From assembly GCF_902635505.1 (NCBI RefSeq), contig NC_045430.1:30833564-30897563 (forward strand): a stretch of DNA of 64,000 bases, given 5' to 3'. Positions 62,578-64,000 of the stretch are shown here, piece by piece. Made by a program: the position numbers and the translations under genes. The stretch comes from Sarcophilus harrisii. Lineage: Eukaryota; Chordata; Mammalia; Dasyuromorphia; Dasyuridae. Below the pieces are notes generated by a model that ran no database searches, was not told the origin of the DNA, and saw nothing but the letters and a program-made list of their open reading frames with translations. The stretch's first letter is position 1. Each line of letters opens with the position of its first letter.

Positions 62578-63329
62578 CTGCCAAAAAAGTGATAAGAATA
62601 ATGAATATCAGCACTAACTTTTAATGTAATTTAATTTTAACTTAAAAGTTCACATTTGCTATTGTGATGTATTTAATCTGATCATGATATAGAAAACTCT
62701 TCTGGACTATTTTGTTCACCAAAAACTTATACAATAACATTGTGTATATGACAGTTGAAAAATATATTTTAGAAATTTATTTTTTTAATGTAAATCATTT
62801 TAAGAATTTAAGAATCTTTAAGAATTTTCTTAGTCATTATTTTTAGATTCTTTAGATGTTTTGGAATAGTAAAAATTAGTCTGAGTTACTTTTTTTTTTT
62901 TTAAAGGGAGGGAGACACATCTGGGTAAAAGTCTTGATACTGGGGAAACTAGGGAAATATTGATGTCAGAGTCCCTTTTTCTAGGTCTGGTTGTTGGGTT
63001 CATTCAATCTATTCTTTCACCAAGAAGAAATCAAAGCCTTTTAATTGCAAGAGGCTACTAAACTGAAACTACAGGTTGAACTTCAGTCATATAAGATGCT
63101 GAAATGACTTCATCACATAAACATCTAACTGTTATATTGTTTGAATTTTTTGTGTTTTATATATGCATTTTGAAGGACTGGGCATTATTCTGTAAAAAAT
63201 TATCTGGGTCTAGGAAAAGCAGCAGCCTAATGATGGATATTATATTATTTACTGCTCATTGTTTTTAAGTCAATGCCAAATATCAAGCATTATGGACATC
63301 TGATGAAAAAATACATTTAAAACAGAAGT

Positions 63330-63330
63330 C

Positions 63331-63364
<34 letters not shown>
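63330..63364. repeat. (TG)n microsatellite
   Basis: About 17 TG units. Confidence 0.95.
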
Positions 63365-63365
<1 letters not shown>

Positions 63366-63539
63366 TGTGTTATAGGTCTCTTGCAGTTTTGTAAAACTTA
63401 TGGAACACTATTCAAAGAAATATTTTAAGTGCATAAAATAAGAAATGTAAGTTTAAATAGGAAATGGATTAAAAATTAGAAAATTATTCACCTATTGCAA
63501 ATGCTATCACTACAAATTTATGATATATAACCTCAACCA

Positions 63540-64000
63540 AATCCTCACTGCTTCCAGGCCTACCATGCCTCCTTTATCAATTGACTATCCTACTCTTCAA
63601 AGCAGCCCTTCCATACCTTTTCATCGTGTCTCAAACCTTCCATGTTTTCCTTTTCCAATACTTTCTATTGAGAAATTTGCTATATTTTACTAAAAAAAAT
63701 TTGAGGCCATTTGGCATGAGCTCCCTCATCTCTTCTCTTCTACATCTCCTATCTCTCAGATGCCTTCTGCCAATATCACCTTGCATGATGAACAGGGTTT
63801 ACTCTTTACCAAGCTTCAGCTTTCTACTTATTGAGGTGATCCTGTGCCATCCCATCTCCTTCAATAGATTTGCTCCCTCTCATACCAACTCTTATCATTT
63901 CTTTTTAATTTCTGCAATCTACTCATTCCCTATCTCTTGCAGACATGTCCATATTGCCCACATGCTGAAACTCTTCCCTAGATTCTTCAATCCCTGCTAT
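63540..64000 (+). mobile_element. L2-like LINE ORF2 fragment, cut by the window edge
   Basis: Text such as GTGTCTCAAACCTTCCATG, TTTGAGGCCATTTGGCATGA, CTCTCAGATGCCTTCTGCCA, AGACATGTCCATATTGCCCA and ATTCTTCAATCCCTGCTAT follows the reverse-transcriptase region of L2/CR1-clade LINEs. It is decayed. Confidence 0.55.

Larger units (their letters stand above)
62578..64000 (-). other. Upstream intron, open at the window edge
   Basis: Contains a poly-T run (62890-62902), a TG microsatellite (63330-63364) and an L2-like LINE fragment. No further exon was found, so the next upstream exon lies beyond 64000. Confidence 0.5.

Overview
The window looks like nuclear DNA of a marsupial. It is AT-rich and intron-dominated. 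It carries tRNA-derived SINEs whose head reads GGGGCAGCTAGGTGGCACAG on the minus strand (6.2, 8.1, 20.1 kb) and, more decayed, on the plus strand (25.0, 30.4 kb). It also has MIR and L2 relics, L1 3'-end fragments of marsupial type, one probable old LTR, microsatellites, and a nuclear copy of mitochondrial ATP6. There is no bacterial gene organisation, and most open frames of 60-100 codons are intron noise.

One multi-exon gene on the minus strand fills the window; its 5' end (high coordinates) and 3' end (low coordinates) both lie outside. I traced 47 consecutive exons from 62577 down to 183. Each has AG/GT borders (two use a weaker GTGATG donor). All junction phases agree, there is no in-frame stop, and the exons sum to 5208 nt, exactly 1736 codons. 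The product is hydrophilic, rich in Ser/Lys/Glu, and ends in lysine/glutamate-rich coiled-coil-like exons. A 32-residue stretch at the end of the 1107-nt exon (18063-19169) resembles the ANKRD26/CCDC144 family, so I call it an ANKRD26-like gene. That family assignment is by eye. The ankyrin repeats of such a gene would lie beyond the right edge.

Layout: 62.6-58.2 kb, five single exons. 55.3-42.5 kb, an amplified array with eight copies of a three-exon cassette (29 + 82 + 45 nt = 52 codons), six at about 0.77-kb spacing and two inside 4.4-kb units that also carry a 219-nt exon. 41.4-36.7 kb, an extremely AT-rich block, probably a degraded or badly assembled copy of the same unit. 36.0-24.6 kb, an older, single-copy version of the same exon set. 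19.2-18.1 kb, the long exon. 15.9-0.2 kb, exons of the C-terminal part.

The repeats are nested: a long unit starting near 22.8, 33.9 and 59.7 kb, a 4440-bp tandem unit inside the second long unit, and a ~770-bp unit inside that. Because the cassette enters and leaves in the same codon phase, every duplication lengthens the protein by 52 residues without shifting the frame. This in-frame cassette array is the most notable feature of the window.
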